64,000 nucleotides of DNA from PNAI01 sp035501735 (GCA_035501735.1 DATJVR010000082.1:1-64000); one strand, 5' to 3'; positions 15,831-25,043 are shown, counted from the stretch's first letter. Notes: generated by a model not told the origin, from the sequence alone. A program made the numbers and translations.

Positions 15831-17474
15831 ATGATCGGCTCGGAAGTCGTCGCCCATGCCTTGAAGCGGCAGGGCCTCGAGACGTTCTTCTACATCATGG
15901 GCGCACCGATGATGGCGGTGGAGTCCACCGCCATGCAGCTTGGCCTGCGCGGCATCGACGTGCGGCACGAGCAGGCCGCCGCCATGGCGGCACACGCGTA
16001 TGCGCGCCTGCGCAACCGGCCGGGTGTGTGCATGGCGGCGTCGGGGCCGGGCACCACCAACCTGATCACCGGCATCGCGCATGCGTGGGCGGACTGTACG
16101 CCGATCGTGGCGCTCGGCGGCTCGGCGCCGGTTTCGGCATCCCACCGCGGCACATTCCAGGACATCGATCAGCTCAAGATGATGGCGCCCTGCACCAAAT
16201 GGTCGGAGCGCGTCTATGATCCGCATCGGATTCCTGAGCTCATCAACATCGCCATCCGGCAAGCCATGAGCGGCCGGCCCGGGCCGGTCTATCTCGATCT
16301 GCCTGGCGATATTCTCTATGGCGAGGTCGACGAGGCGAAGATCGAATGGCCCGACCCCTGGGATCCGGCCAAGCGCCATCGGCCGATGGCGAGCACGGCC
16401 GACGTCAAGGCGATCGTCGATCTGCTTTCCGCCTGCGACCAACCGGTGATCATTTCGGGCAGCGGCATTCTGTGGTCGGAGGCCGAAAACGAGCTGCAAG
16501 CCTTCGTGGAAGCGAGCGGAATTCCCTTCTACACCACGCCGCAGGGACGCGGCGTCGTGCCGGAGGATCACGAATTCTGCTATCTCACCGCGCGTTCGAC
16601 CGCGTTTCGCGAATCCGATCTGATCCTCATCATCGGCACGCGCATGAATTACGTCATCGGCCATGCGGCGCCGCCGCGGTTCAACGCCAATGCCAAGATC
16701 ATCCGTATCGACGTCGATCCGGAGGAAATCGCAACCAGCGGCCGGCGGCTCGACGTGGGTGTTGTCGCGGATGCGAAGCTCGTGCTCGCGCAACTCACGC
16801 AGGCGCTGAAGGGGAAGATCACGCCCGACACGTTCCGCTCCTGGCGCGACCGCTTGCGCGGCCGCAACTCCAGCAAGACGCAGGAGCAGGAGGAAATCCT
16901 GTCAACGAGCGCGACGCCGATCCATCCGCTGCGGCTATGCAAGGAAATCCGCGACTTCATGGACCGCGACGCGATCCTCTGCGTCGACGGGCAGGAAATC
17001 CTCAACTACGGCCGGCAGGCGATCCCCACCTACGTCGCACGGCATCGGCTGAACTCCGGCGCCTTCGGCACCATGGGCGTCGGCATGCCGTTCGGGATCG
17101 GAGCCAAGGTGGCCTGCCCGGACAAGCAGGTGATCGTGCTGCACGGCGACGGCTCGTTCGGCATGAACGCCATGGAGTTCGACACCGCGGTGCGGCACAA
17201 GCTCGCGATCCTCACCGTGATCAGTCTCAACGGCGGCTGGACCGGCGATCCGCAAAAGGAGCGGCCGGGACGCGATCTCGGCTACACGCGCTTCGATCAG
17301 ATGGCGGCGGCGCTGGGCGGCTACGGCGAACTGGTCGAGAAACCCGACGGCATCCGGCCGGCGCTCGAGCGCGCGATGGCGGCGGTGTCAAAAGGTCAGC
17401 CCGCGCTTGTCAACGTGGTCACCGACTGGCGGGCACGCGCAACGACGGCGGATTTCACCCGCTACGTGACTTAA
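15831..17474 (+). CDS. ThDP-dependent enzyme, oxalyl-CoA decarboxylase / 2-hydroxyacyl-CoA lyase-like
   Basis: A 547-residue, three-domain thiamine diphosphate enzyme of the acetolactate synthase superfamily. The activating glutamate is E47 in VRHEQAAAM, the substrate-domain signature is AASGPGTTNLITG, and the ThDP/Mg motif runs from HGDGSFGMN (about 437) to SLNGGW (N about 467). The segment FQDIDQLKMMAPCTKWSERV is closer to oxalyl-CoA decarboxylase and 2-hydroxyacyl-CoA lyase (FQE.DQ....P.tK.s.rv) than to acetolactate synthase. The divergent acyl-CoA synthetase next door fits a CoA-thioester substrate. No regulatory subunit gene follows, which argues against an anabolic acetolactate synthase. 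Confidence 0.75.
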   Translation: MIGSEVVAHALKRQGLETFFYIMGAPMMAVESTAMQLGLRGIDVRHEQAAAMAAHAYARLRNRPGVCMAASGPGTTNLITGIAHAWADCTPIVALGGSAPVSASHRGTFQDIDQLKMMAPCTKWSERVYDPHRIPELINIAIRQAMSGRPGPVYLDLPGDILYGEVDEAKIEWPDPWDPAKRHRPMASTADVKAIVDLLSACDQPVIISGSGILWSEAENELQAFVEASGIPFYTTPQGRGVVPEDHEFCYLTARSTAFRESDLILIIGTRMNYVIGHAAPPRFNANAKIIRIDVDPEEIATSGRRLDVGVVADAKLVLAQLTQALKGKITPDTFRSWRDRLRGRNSSKTQEQEEILSTSATPIHPLRLCKEIRDFMDRDAILCVDGQEILNYGRQAIPTYVARHRLNSGAFGTMGVGMPFGIGAKVACPDKQVIVLHGDGSFGMNAMEFDTAVRHKLAILTVISLNGGWTGDPQKERPGRDLGYTRFDQMAAALGGYGELVEKPDGIRPALERAMAAVSKGQPALVNVVTDWRARATTADFTRYVT

Positions 17475-17482
17475 ATAGCAGG

Positions 17483-20400
17483 TCAATCGGACCAGGGGCG
17501 CACGCCCAGCGCCGCCAGATTGTCCTGCGCGTCCAGCATGCTCGGGTTGAGGGCGAGCGCCTGGCGATAATCGGCGATGGCGCGCTCGTAGTTCTTCTTG
17601 GTGGCGTAAGTATTGCCGCGATTGACATAGGCCGCGGCAAATTTGGGATCGCGCTGGATCGCCTCGCTGTAATCGGCAATCGCGCGGTCGTAGTCGCCCT
17701 TGTTGTCGTAGCTAAAGCCGCGATTGTTGTAGGCGATGGCGTAGTTGGGATCGATCCGGATCGCTTCGCTGTAGTCGGCAATGGCGCGGTCGTAGTCGCC
17801 CTTGTTGTTGTAGGAAAAGCCGCGGTTGTTGAAGGCGACGGCGTAATCGGCATTGATGCGGATCGCCTCGCTGTAATCGGCGATAGCGCGGTCGTAGTCG
17901 CCCTTGTAGTCGTAGGCACGGCCGCGTTTGTTATAGGCGCTGCTGTCCTTGGGATCGGTGCGGATCGCCTGATCGAGGTCGGCGATGACGCGGTCGAAGT
18001 TGCCCTTCTTGCGATACACCAGCCCGCGATTGTTGAAGGCGACAGCGTCCTTGGGATTGAGCTTGATCACCATCTTGAGATCGACGAGCGCGCGGTCGGG
18101 CTCGTTCTTGTTGAGGTAGGCAAAGCCGCGCGCGTGATAGGCCACCGCGTCGCTGGGATCGAGCGCGATCGCCTCGTTGAGGTCGGCGATGGCGAGATCG
18201 TACTCCTTCTTGGCGAAATAGGCGTTGCCGCGGTTGAAATAGGCGGCGGCTATCTTGGGATTGAGACGGATCGCAGCGCCATAGTCGGCGATGGCGGCGG
18301 CGTAGTCCTGCTTGGCGTAATAGAGGTTTCCGCGTCGGTGGAAGGCGATTGCCGACTGCGGGTTGAGCCGGATCGCCGCGGTGTAGTCGGCAATCGCGCG
18401 ATCCACGTCGCCCTTGTTATCGTAGGCCATGGCGCGATTGAAGTAGGTCGATGCATCCTTGGCATCGAGCCAGATCGCTTCGCTGTAGTCGGCGATGGCG
18501 TGGTCGTAATCACCCATGCTGTCATAGACGCGGCCGCGTTTGTTGAAGGCCAGCACATCCTTGGGCTCGAACCGGATCGCCTCGTCGAAGTTGGCGATGG
18601 CGCGGCCGTAGACCTTCTTGGTGAAATAGAGGTTGCCGCGGTTGAAATAAGCGGCGGTGAATTTCGGATTGAGCGTGATCGCCTGGTTATAGTCGGCGAT
18701 GGCATGCTCGTCATCGCCCTTGTTGTCGTAGGCGTATCCCCGATTGTTGAAAGCGACCGCATAGGTGGGGTCGAGCCGGATCGCCTCGCTGTAATCGGCG
18801 ATGGCGCGGTCGTAGTCGCGTTTGTTGTCGTAGGCGAAGCCGCGATAATTGTAGGCGGTGGCCGCATTGGGATCGAGCCGGATCACTTCGCTGTAGTCGG
18901 CGATCGCGAGGTCATATTGATTGAGGTTCAAATATGCAAAACCACGGCTGGTAAAGATCGGCGCGGTTTTCAGGCCAAGCCGCATCGCCTCGTCGAGGTC
19001 GGCAATGGCGCTGTCGTAATCGGATTTGACCAAATAGAGATAGCTGCGGCTGGCAAAGGTATTGACGTCCCTGGGGTCGAGGCGAAGCACCTCGGTGTAG
19101 TCGGCGATGGCGCGCTCGAGATCGCCCTTGTCGCGATAGGCGCGCGCGCGGTTGCCGAAAAATGCCGGCTGAGTTGAATCGAGCTTGATCGCCTGGGTGT
19201 AGTCGGCGATGGCGCGGGTGTAGTCGCCCTTGGCGTTGTAGGCAAAGCCGCGATTGTTGTAGGCCACGACGTCCTTCGGATCGAGCGCGATCGCAGCATC
19301 GAGGTCGGCGATGGCGCGGTCATAGTCCTTCTTGGTCTGATAGGCGTTGCCGCGGTTGAAGTAAGCGGCAGCAAGCCTGGGCTCGAGCCGGATCGCCTCG
19401 CTGTAATCGGCAATGGCGTGGTCGTAGTCGTCCTTGGCGGAATAGGCGAGGCCGCGGCGCAGATAGGCGGCGGTGTAACGCGGATTGAGCTGGATCGCCT
19501 GAGTCAGGTCGGTGAGCGCGTGGTCGTAATCGCCCTTGGCGGCGTAGGAGAAACCGCGATTGTTGTAGGCGGGAGCGGAGCGTGGACTGAGCCGGATCGC
19601 TTCGTCGAAATCCGGGATGGCGAGGTCATAATCACCCTTGGCGTTGTAGGCAAAGCCGCGGTTGTTGTAAGCGACGGCGAGACGCGGGCCGAGCCTTATC
19701 GCCTGATTGAGATCGGCAATGGCGCGCTCGAATTCGTTCTTGCCGATATAAAGGAAGGCGCGGTTGGTATAGGTCTCGATGTCCATGGGATCGAGCTTGA
19801 GGGCTTCGCTGTAGTCGCTGATAGCAGGATCGACGTCACCGCGCCCTTCATAGATATGGCCGCGATGGCTGTAGGTGGCGGCACTGCGCGAGCCAAGCTT
19901 GATGGCTTCGCTATAGTCGGCGAGCGCGCGCACCAGATTTCCCTTGGCCTCGAAGTCGCGCGCGCGATTGGTGTATGACTCGAGATCCTTGGGATCAAGC
20001 TTGATCGCCTCGTTGTAATCGGCGATCGCGCTGTCGAGCTCGCCTCTGGTGTCATAGACGCGTGCGCGACTGGCGTAGGCCGAGGCATATTGCGCATCGA
20101 GGCGAATCGCGTCGCTGTAGTCTGAGATGGCGTGCTCGGTATCTTCTTTGCTCTCGTAGGCGCGACCGCGATTATAAAAAGTCACCGCAACCTTGGCGTC
20201 GAGCCGGATCGCTTCGCTGTAGTCGGCGATGGCGCGCTCGGTATTGCCTTTGTTGTCGTAGGCACGGCCGCGGCGGTTGTAGGCGGCGATGTCTTTCGGA
20301 TCGAGCCGGATCGCTTCGGTCAGATCGGCGATGGCGCGGGTGTAGTCGCCCTTGATGTTGTAGGCAAAGCCACGGTTATTGTAGGCGACGGCATAGTTCT

Positions 20401-20626
20401 TGGTGGTTTCGCCGCGATCCTGAATGATCCGCGTGCAGCCGGCTATCACGCGGTCGGGGTCGTTGGAGGTGCAATCATCCTTGTCGCGTTGACTTGCCGC
20501 CCAGACGGGACCTGCAACAACGCAACCCAACACAAACACACTGACCATCGTCCGAAGGCATCCACTTACCCCTGCACTCGCAACAGCAAGCCCGGGCGCA
20601 AGTGAGCGCCGAACGACCCCTCCCAT
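17483..20626 (-). CDS. Exported protein made of 28 tandem tetratricopeptide repeats
   Basis: 1047 residues. An N-terminal stretch with a hydrophobic core (VSVFVLGCVVAGPVWAA) is a signal peptide, followed by a Cys-containing linker and then 28 back-to-back 34-residue TPRs up to about 20 residues from the end. The repeats are near-consensus, e.g. AYNNRGFAYNAKGDYDRAI with ADYSEAIRLDP. Such a solenoid of about 950 residues is a scaffold for protein or glycan contacts in the periplasm or outer membrane. ATG at 20626 with AAGGGAG upstream sets the start. The DNA consists of 102-bp repeats, so copy number may vary between strains. The opposite strand is open over long stretches, a coding-bias side effect. 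Confidence 0.85.
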   Translation of the reverse strand: MGGVVRRSLAPGLAVASAGVSGCLRTMVSVFVLGCVVAGPVWAASQRDKDDCTSNDPDRVIAGCTRIIQDRGETTKNYAVAYNNRGFAYNIKGDYTRAIADLTEAIRLDPKDIAAYNRRGRAYDNKGNTERAIADYSEAIRLDAKVAVTFYNRGRAYESKEDTEHAISDYSDAIRLDAQYASAYASRARVYDTRGELDSAIADYNEAIKLDPKDLESYTNRARDFEAKGNLVRALADYSEAIKLGSRSAATYSHRGHIYEGRGDVDPAISDYSEALKLDPMDIETYTNRAFLYIGKNEFERAIADLNQAIRLGPRLAVAYNNRGFAYNAKGDYDLAIPDFDEAIRLSPRSAPAYNNRGFSYAAKGDYDHALTDLTQAIQLNPRYTAAYLRRGLAYSAKDDYDHAIADYSEAIRLEPRLAAAYFNRGNAYQTKKDYDRAIADLDAAIALDPKDVVAYNNRGFAYNAKGDYTRAIADYTQAIKLDSTQPAFFGNRARAYRDKGDLERAIADYTEVLRLDPRDVNTFASRSYLYLVKSDYDSAIADLDEAMRLGLKTAPIFTSRGFAYLNLNQYDLAIADYSEVIRLDPNAATAYNYRGFAYDNKRDYDRAIADYSEAIRLDPTYAVAFNNRGYAYDNKGDDEHAIADYNQAITLNPKFTAAYFNRGNLYFTKKVYGRAIANFDEAIRFEPKDVLAFNKRGRVYDSMGDYDHAIADYSEAIWLDAKDASTYFNRAMAYDNKGDVDRAIADYTAAIRLNPQSAIAFHRRGNLYYAKQDYAAAIADYGAAIRLNPKIAAAYFNRGNAYFAKKEYDLAIADLNEAIALDPSDAVAYHARGFAYLNKNEPDRALVDLKMVIKLNPKDAVAFNNRGLVYRKKGNFDRVIADLDQAIRTDPKDSSAYNKRGRAYDYKGDYDRAIADYSEAIRINADYAVAFNNRGFSYNNKGDYDRAIADYSEAIRIDPNYAIAYNNRGFSYDNKGDYDRAIADYSEAIQRDPKFAAAYVNRGNTYATKKNYERAIADYRQALALNPSMLDAQDNLAALGVRPWSD

Positions 20627-20914
20627 ACGCCATACTCCCTTGGCCGGTCGCTCAAACTCACTGTAATCATTAAGACAATGAACTCCGCGGAAGTCCAGCG
20701 CTCGACCGCCGCACCTCACAAGCCTGTGACCGCATTAACCGTGATCCGGAAGTGAGTGGCGGGAGCAGGCTTGCCAAAAGCTCCGTGCTGCGGCCTGCGA
20801 GCCGCTTGATTAACCAATAAGAACAGCGAATTGCAGAGAATTTTTCGGGACTTGCCGATGTGTGTTCGGGGCGCCTCACCCGCGCGCAATAATGCAAAGC
20901 GGTCGTTTATCCAA

Positions 20915-21319
20915 CTACCGCGCTTGCTTGGCGTGGGCTGTTTTGAGCAGATCCCAGTAGTGGGTTTTCCAGCCGCCGTTGATGCTGCGCGCGTTCTTGG
21001 CCGGGATGCCGGTTTGCGCGAATACAAGTTTGGTTCCGCCCTTCACCGGTCTGAGCTCAAACGAAGCGATCGAGTAATGTCCCTGCGGCCAGTTCTGCGC
21101 GCGCCAAGCCTGCACGATGCGCTTGTTCTTTTGCAGCTCGACATTGATGCCGCGCAAGTGCGGACCCCAGGCGGAAAACCGGCCGCCGACTTTCGGATCG
21201 ACCTTGGCCGGCGCGCCCGTGAAGGCCGCGTGTTTTTTCGAATTCATCAAGGCGGCGTAGATGTCGCGCGGCTTTGCCTTGAAATGCACGACGTGGCGAA
21301 TTTCGCGTGTCGCCGGCAT
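20915..21319 (-). CDS. SRPBCC/AHSA1-family protein
   Basis: 134 residues of the START-like ligand-binding fold (activator of Hsp90 ATPase homologue 1-like). The opening REIRHVVHFKAKPRDIYAALMN and the later FELRPVKGGTKLVFAQTGIP, ending with GGWKTHYWDLLK, are typical. ATG at 21319 lies 6 bases after GGAGG. Ligand and role are unknown. It stands between the fumarase operon and the TPR gene; the 288 bp from 20627 to 20914 upstream of the TPR gene hold nothing I can recognise. Confidence 0.8.
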   Translation of the reverse strand: MPATREIRHVVHFKAKPRDIYAALMNSKKHAAFTGAPAKVDPKVGGRFSAWGPHLRGINVELQKNKRIVQAWRAQNWPQGHYSIASFELRPVKGGTKLVFAQTGIPAKNARSINGGWKTHYWDLLKTAHAKQAR

Positions 21320-21387
21320 GACCAACCTCCAAATTGCCTACAGCGATGGATAATTCCCGCGTGCGACAGGCACGTGACCGGGCGCGT

Positions 21388-21999
21388 TCAATCCGCCGCC
21401 CCGATCGAGGCGAGAATTGCGGCGCGGTGCGCTGCGGCGTTGTCCTGAATGTTGGTGTAGAGCGAGCCGCCATGGGAATCCATCGCCACCATGAGCGGGC
21501 CGAAATTTTTAATGGCGAAGCGCCAGAGGCTTTCGGGGTTCAGGTCGTCCATGTCGACATCCTCGACGGCGGTAATCCAGGTGGTCTGCAGCGCAGCGGC
21601 GCCGCCGACAACCGCGAGGTAGGCGCCGCCGAAGTCGCGGAAGGCTTTGAGCGTATCCTCGCCCATGCCGCCCTTGCCGATGATGATGCGCACGCCGTTC
21701 TGCTCCATCAGCGGGCGGGTAAAGCGCTCCATGCGCTGCGAGGTGGTGGTACCGATGCAGAGCGGCGCGTAGCCGCAAGGGTTCTCGTTCGACACCGGAA
21801 CCTTCTTCACGTTGGGCGCGGTATGGATGACGGCGTGGCCGCGCAGATCAAACTTGGTCTTGCGGCCGCGGTCGAACATGGCCATCAGGGTGGCATCGCG
21901 GATGCCGTACAGCGTGCGCTCGAGCATCACGGTGTCGCCGACGCGCAGCTTGCGCACCTGCTCCTCGGTCACCGGCATGTCGAGTGTGTGCTGCGCCAT
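21388..21999 (-). CDS. Class I fumarase / L(+)-tartrate dehydratase, beta subunit
   Basis: 203 residues. The sequence begins VTEEQVRKLRVGDTVMLERTLYGIRDATL and contains HTAPNVKKVP, GYAPLCIGTTTSQRME and IIIGKGGMG, matching the C-terminal (beta) domain of class I fumarases, here as a separate subunit. It follows the alpha-subunit gene by 3 bp. Together they hydrate fumarate or a substituted fumarate, or dehydrate tartrate, using an oxygen-sensitive [4Fe-4S] cluster on the alpha subunit. It is the last gene of the dicarboxylate operon. Confidence 0.92.
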   Translation of the reverse strand: MAQHTLDMPVTEEQVRKLRVGDTVMLERTLYGIRDATLMAMFDRGRKTKFDLRGHAVIHTAPNVKKVPVSNENPCGYAPLCIGTTTSQRMERFTRPLMEQNGVRIIIGKGGMGEDTLKAFRDFGGAYLAVVGGAAALQTTWITAVEDVDMDDLNPESLWRFAIKNFGPLMVAMDSHGGSLYTNIQDNAAAHRAAILASIGAAD

Positions 22000-22002
22000 G
22001 GC

Positions 22003-22875
22003 TTACTTAAAATCAATACCGCCGGGTGTGATCACCGCGTTGGCGCGGCGGGCGGAGTGGCACTGGATGTTCACCGCCACCGGATTCATGGTGATGTGGG
22101 TGGCGGCGACCTCGACGTGAACGCGGAATGCGGTCGAGCGTCCGCCCAAGCCTTGCGGCCCGATGCCGAGCTCGTTCACGGCTTGCGACAGCTCGCCCTC
22201 GATCTTGCCGCCCTCCGGATCGGCGCAGGTTGTGCCGAGCGGACGGGTGGCCGCGACCTTCGCCAGATGCATGCACAAATCGGACGTGCCGCCGATGCCG
22301 ACGCCCACGATGGTCGGCGGGCAGACGCGACCGCCGCATTCGATCACGCGGTCGATGACGAAGCGCTTGATCGCCTTCGCGCCGTCGGCCGGGATCAGCA
22401 TCTTGAGAAACGAGCCGTTCTCGGAGCCCGAGCCTTTCGGGATCATCTCGATCTCGACCGTTTCGTCGCGGCCGTCGAAATCGATGTTGATGATCGGCAC
22501 GCCGGCACCGCAGGAAGTCTGTTCGTTCTTGCGCGTGATCGGATGCACGACGGAGGAACGGAGCGGATGCTCGGTGGTGGCGCGCGCGCAACCGCGGCGG
22601 ATCGCCTCCTTCATGGCAGCGCCGTCGAGATCGACATTGCGGCCGATGGTGACGTTGTAGATCGGGATGCCGGTATCCTGGCAAAGAATATTGTTGGTGC
22701 GTTCGGCGACCGCGATGTTCTCCACCATGGTGCCCAGGATGGTGCGGCCGGTGGCATCGGTTTCGCTCTTCATCAGCCGCTCGAAGCCCTGCTTGATGTC
22801 GCGCGGCAGGAGCTTCAGCGCCCGGATATAAAGCGTCTTGGCGACTTCCTCGACTTCCTTGGGATCGAGCTGCAT
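22003..22875 (-). CDS. Class I fumarase / L(+)-tartrate dehydratase, alpha subunit
   Basis: 290 residues. The three iron-sulphur ligands expected for this family are visible: C65 in ILCQDTGIP, C184 in GRVCPPTIVGVG and C272 in NIQCHSARR. TSCGAGVP and VGIGGTSDL are also family-specific. Two-subunit enzymes of this type include TtdAB tartrate dehydratase, archaeal and bacterial heteromeric fumarases and mesaconases; the sequence alone does not decide. Linkage with a succinate-dehydrogenase-like complex and TauE suggests that the substrate comes from that complex. Confidence 0.93.
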   Translation of the reverse strand: MQLDPKEVEEVAKTLYIRALKLLPRDIKQGFERLMKSETDATGRTILGTMVENIAVAERTNNILCQDTGIPIYNVTIGRNVDLDGAAMKEAIRRGCARATTEHPLRSSVVHPITRKNEQTSCGAGVPIINIDFDGRDETVEIEMIPKGSGSENGSFLKMLIPADGAKAIKRFVIDRVIECGGRVCPPTIVGVGIGGTSDLCMHLAKVAATRPLGTTCADPEGGKIEGELSQAVNELGIGPQGLGGRSTAFRVHVEVAATHITMNPVAVNIQCHSARRANAVITPGGIDFK

Positions 22876-22884
22876 CAGGAATTC

Positions 22885-23631
22885 CTATAGAACAAGAATC
22901 ACGCCGGATACGACCAGCAGTAGAGCGAAGGCCTGGCGGAAGCGATGCTCGTCGAGCCGTCCATAAATCCGCCAGCCAAAGAAGGCGCCCAATACCAGCA
23001 TCGGCACCGCCAGCAGAAACAATACAACGCCGGCGCGGTCGAGCGCCACCACGCCGATCAGCGCCATGGTGGTGACATGCGCCATGAGGATGAAGGGCTG
23101 ATAGATGCCGCGGGAGACTTGCTTCGACCAGCCGCGGAGCTGGCACCAGATCGCGGGCAGCACGCCAGAGTAGCCGCCGATGCCGCCCAGCACGCCGCCG
23201 CCGAAGCCGATCAGCGAGTCCGCGACAATGCCGCCGCCGATGTGCGGCAGGCGCGGGGTTGCGAGGGCATAGACACCGTAGACCGCGATAAAAATTCCGA
23301 GCGCAAATTTGAGAGCGTGAGCGTCGACGTGCACGAGCAGGGCGACGCCGACCGGAACGCCGAGCAGGCCGGCGATCGCGAAGGGCGCCAGGCGGCGCAG
23401 TTTGATGTCGTAGCGCAGCGGCCAGATCGTGCCGATCTGAATCAACGTGCCGCCGGACACGATCAGGATGGTGGTATGCAGCGGAGTAATGGCATGCAGC
23501 CAGATCGCCGAGCCAACGATGCCGAAGGCAAAGCCGGCGCCGCCGGCCGCCAAGCCACCCAAAAACGCGCCGAGCCAGAGCACGGCCAGCGTTTGGAGGG
23601 AGGGGAACGCGGCGATGAAGTCAGCCGACAT
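22885..23631 (-). CDS. TauE/SafE-family anion exporter
   Basis: A 248-residue polytopic membrane protein of about eight helices with the family's N-terminal AFLGGLAAGGAGFAFGIVGSA, and GFGGGVLGGIGGYSGVLPAIW in the second half. TauE/SafE proteins export sulfite, sulfoacetate or other organic anions. Its start overlaps the end of the upstream anchor subunit gene by 11 bases, and the fumarase alpha gene begins 9 bp downstream, so it is clearly part of the operon. This raises the possibility that the operon handles a sulphonated or otherwise substituted dicarboxylate. Confidence 0.82.
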   Translation of the reverse strand: MSADFIAAFPSLQTLAVLWLGAFLGGLAAGGAGFAFGIVGSAIWLHAITPLHTTILIVSGGTLIQIGTIWPLRYDIKLRRLAPFAIAGLLGVPVGVALLVHVDAHALKFALGIFIAVYGVYALATPRLPHIGGGIVADSLIGFGGGVLGGIGGYSGVLPAIWCQLRGWSKQVSRGIYQPFILMAHVTTMALIGVVALDRAGVVLFLLAVPMLVLGAFFGWRIYGRLDEHRFRQAFALLLVVSGVILVL

Positions 23632-23962
23632 TGAGCATGAACATCAGCCCGACCGCGATCGCCACGGCGAGGCAAAGCGTGACCGCGATCCGGGTCGGCT
23701 CGCGGGCGGGGATGAACTCGATCGCAAGCACGCGCAGGCCGAGCGATAAATGCAGTGCCAGCGCGACCACGATTCCGCACTCGGCGATTTTCAAAATCGG
23801 CGTGTTCACGACATTGAGAAATTCATCGAGCGCATCGGCGCCGTTGAGCGCGCTTGCGAGAGCGAGAAAATGGATCGGCAGAAATACCGCAAGCGCAATT
23901 CCGGCGAGCCGGTGCAATAGCGCGGCGAGATATCCAGGCTTGGTGCGGGTTCTTGGGATCAT
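23621..23962 (-). CDS. Succinate dehydrogenase/fumarate reductase-like cytochrome b anchor
   Basis: 113 residues with three transmembrane helices. It starts with an arginine-rich tail then HRLAGIALAVFLPIHFLALA, as in SdhC, and has a haem-ligand-type motif LALHLSLGLRVL in the second helix. It overlaps the second anchor gene by 4 bases. With the neighbouring 115-residue protein it would anchor the flavoprotein and iron-sulphur subunits and pass electrons to quinone. Confidence 0.8.
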   Translation of the reverse strand: MIPRTRTKPGYLAALLHRLAGIALAVFLPIHFLALASALNGADALDEFLNVVNTPILKIAECGIVVALALHLSLGLRVLAIEFIPAREPTRIAVTLCLAVAIAVGLMFMLNVG

Positions 23963-24306
23963 GACGGCTCGCGGAAAATCGGAAGATAGACCGCAAGCGC
24001 CGCGCGCATCCCAAGCAGCAAAAGCATGATCGCAAACAAGGCAAGCGCTACATCAAGGCTGCGCCCGCGCCACAGGGTCCATTCGCGAACGATGTTGCGC
24101 AGGCCGATGGGGGCATGGATCGCGATCGCCAGCACGAAGGCTGAGTAGAAGGCGAGGAACCAGACGTTCTCGCGCGTGCGCTCGAGGATGGCGCCTGCCG
24201 TGAGCCCGGTGCGCACGGCGTAGAGGATGGTTGTCAGATGCACGCAGACCGCAAACGCCAGCACCATGGCGGAGATGCGTTGGGCAGCGAAGAGCACCGC
24301 GGTCAT
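23959..24306 (-). CDS. Succinate dehydrogenase/fumarate reductase-like membrane anchor
   Basis: 115 residues with three transmembrane helices: AAQRISAMVLAFAVCVHLTTI, then WFLAFYSAFVLAIAIHAPIGLRNIV, then a C-terminal helix. The second helix carries His in IHAPIGLR, matching the partner's HLSLGLR, so a b-type haem between the two anchors is likely. ATG at 24306 overlaps the stop of the iron-sulphur subunit gene as ATGA. A longer frame beginning at 24585 is the iron-sulphur gene read in another phase. Confidence 0.78.
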   Translation of the reverse strand: MTAVLFAAQRISAMVLAFAVCVHLTTILYAVRTGLTAGAILERTRENVWFLAFYSAFVLAIAIHAPIGLRNIVREWTLWRGRSLDVALALFAIMLLLLGMRAALAVYLPIFREPS

Positions 24307-25043
24307 GATCGCCGTCCCAACACGCGCGACAGCATCGCGCGCTTGAGGCCGGCGATCGAATACGTCGGAGAGATCGCCTTGGGGCAGAACTCCGTGCAGT
24401 TCATGTGACTGTGGCAGGCATGGCAGCCCGTGCTGCCGGAGACGGCATGCAGGCGGGCCGCGCGCGCGTTGTCGCGTACGTCGTTCACAAGCGTCCAGGC
24501 GCGATTGAGGGCGGCGGGCCCGAGATACGTCTGGTCCCACGCCACCACGTCGCAGGCCGAGTAGCACACGCCGCAGCCGATGCATTCGATGCCGGCATCG
24601 GCCGCCTGCCGTTCGGGACTATCCGGCGGCACGACCGCGAAGTCGCGCTGGGACACGTCCTGCCAGGCCTTGCGCGGCTCGAAATGACCTTTGGCGTCGT
24701 GCCACTTGTCGAAGAAGCCCGTCATCTCGACCGCGAGATCCTTCACCACGGTGAAATTTTTCAGCGGCTCGAGCTTGAGGCGCCCCCTGCGGCCGACCGC
24801 CTCGCTCACGCGCGTGCGGCAGGTCCAGCGCGGGCGGCCGTTGACCACCATGGCGCAGGAGCCGCACATGCCGACGCGGCAGGCGAAACGGTAGGCAAGC
24901 GTCGCATCCTGCTCGCGCTGGATTTCGGTGACCACGTCGAGCACGGTCTGGTGCTCGCGCCGCGGCACGTCGAAGGACTGGAAGCTGCCCTCCGCGGCCC
25001 CGCGCCAAACCTCGACGTGCAACAGGTCCTGCGATAGCGCCAT
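24303..25043 (-). CDS. Succinate dehydrogenase/fumarate reductase-like iron-sulphur subunit
   Basis: 246 residues with all three cluster motifs: [2Fe-2S] C55, C60, C63, C75 in ACRVGMCGSC...TC; [4Fe-4S] C154, C157, C160, C164 in ECIGCGVCYSAC; and the third cluster C207, C210, C216, C220 in GCHACHSHMNCTEFCPK. It carries electrons from a flavoprotein to the membrane anchors. The start ATG at 25043 overlaps the stop codon of the preceding binding-protein gene (TGATG). The matching flavoprotein gene is at 27187-28908, separated by a gene on the other strand. Confidence 0.93.
   Translation of the reverse strand: MALSQDLLHVEVWRGAAEGSFQSFDVPRREHQTVLDVVTEIQREQDATLAYRFACRVGMCGSCAMVVNGRPRWTCRTRVSEAVGRRGRLKLEPLKNFTVVKDLAVEMTGFFDKWHDAKGHFEPRKAWQDVSQRDFAVVPPDSPERQAADAGIECIGCGVCYSACDVVAWDQTYLGPAALNRAWTLVNDVRDNARAARLHAVSGSTGCHACHSHMNCTEFCPKAISPTYSIAGLKRAMLSRVLGRRS

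Noticed and set aside
15831..17474. Annotation as anabolic acetolactate synthase (ilvB/ilvG)
   Set aside because: No small regulatory subunit gene follows, and FQDIDQ...TKWSERV and the partner acyl-CoA ligase fit CoA-thioester enzymes better.
16346..19177. 943-codon open frame on the plus strand
   Set aside because: It runs out of the ThDP gene into the antisense of the TPR array; its repetitive valine/glycine/isoleucine-rich translation mirrors the TPR codon pattern. No ribosome-binding site and no domain.
17483..20626. Regular 102-bp repeats that could be mistaken for CRISPR or a satellite
   Set aside because: Units have no constant spacer pattern, are in frame and encode 34-residue TPRs.
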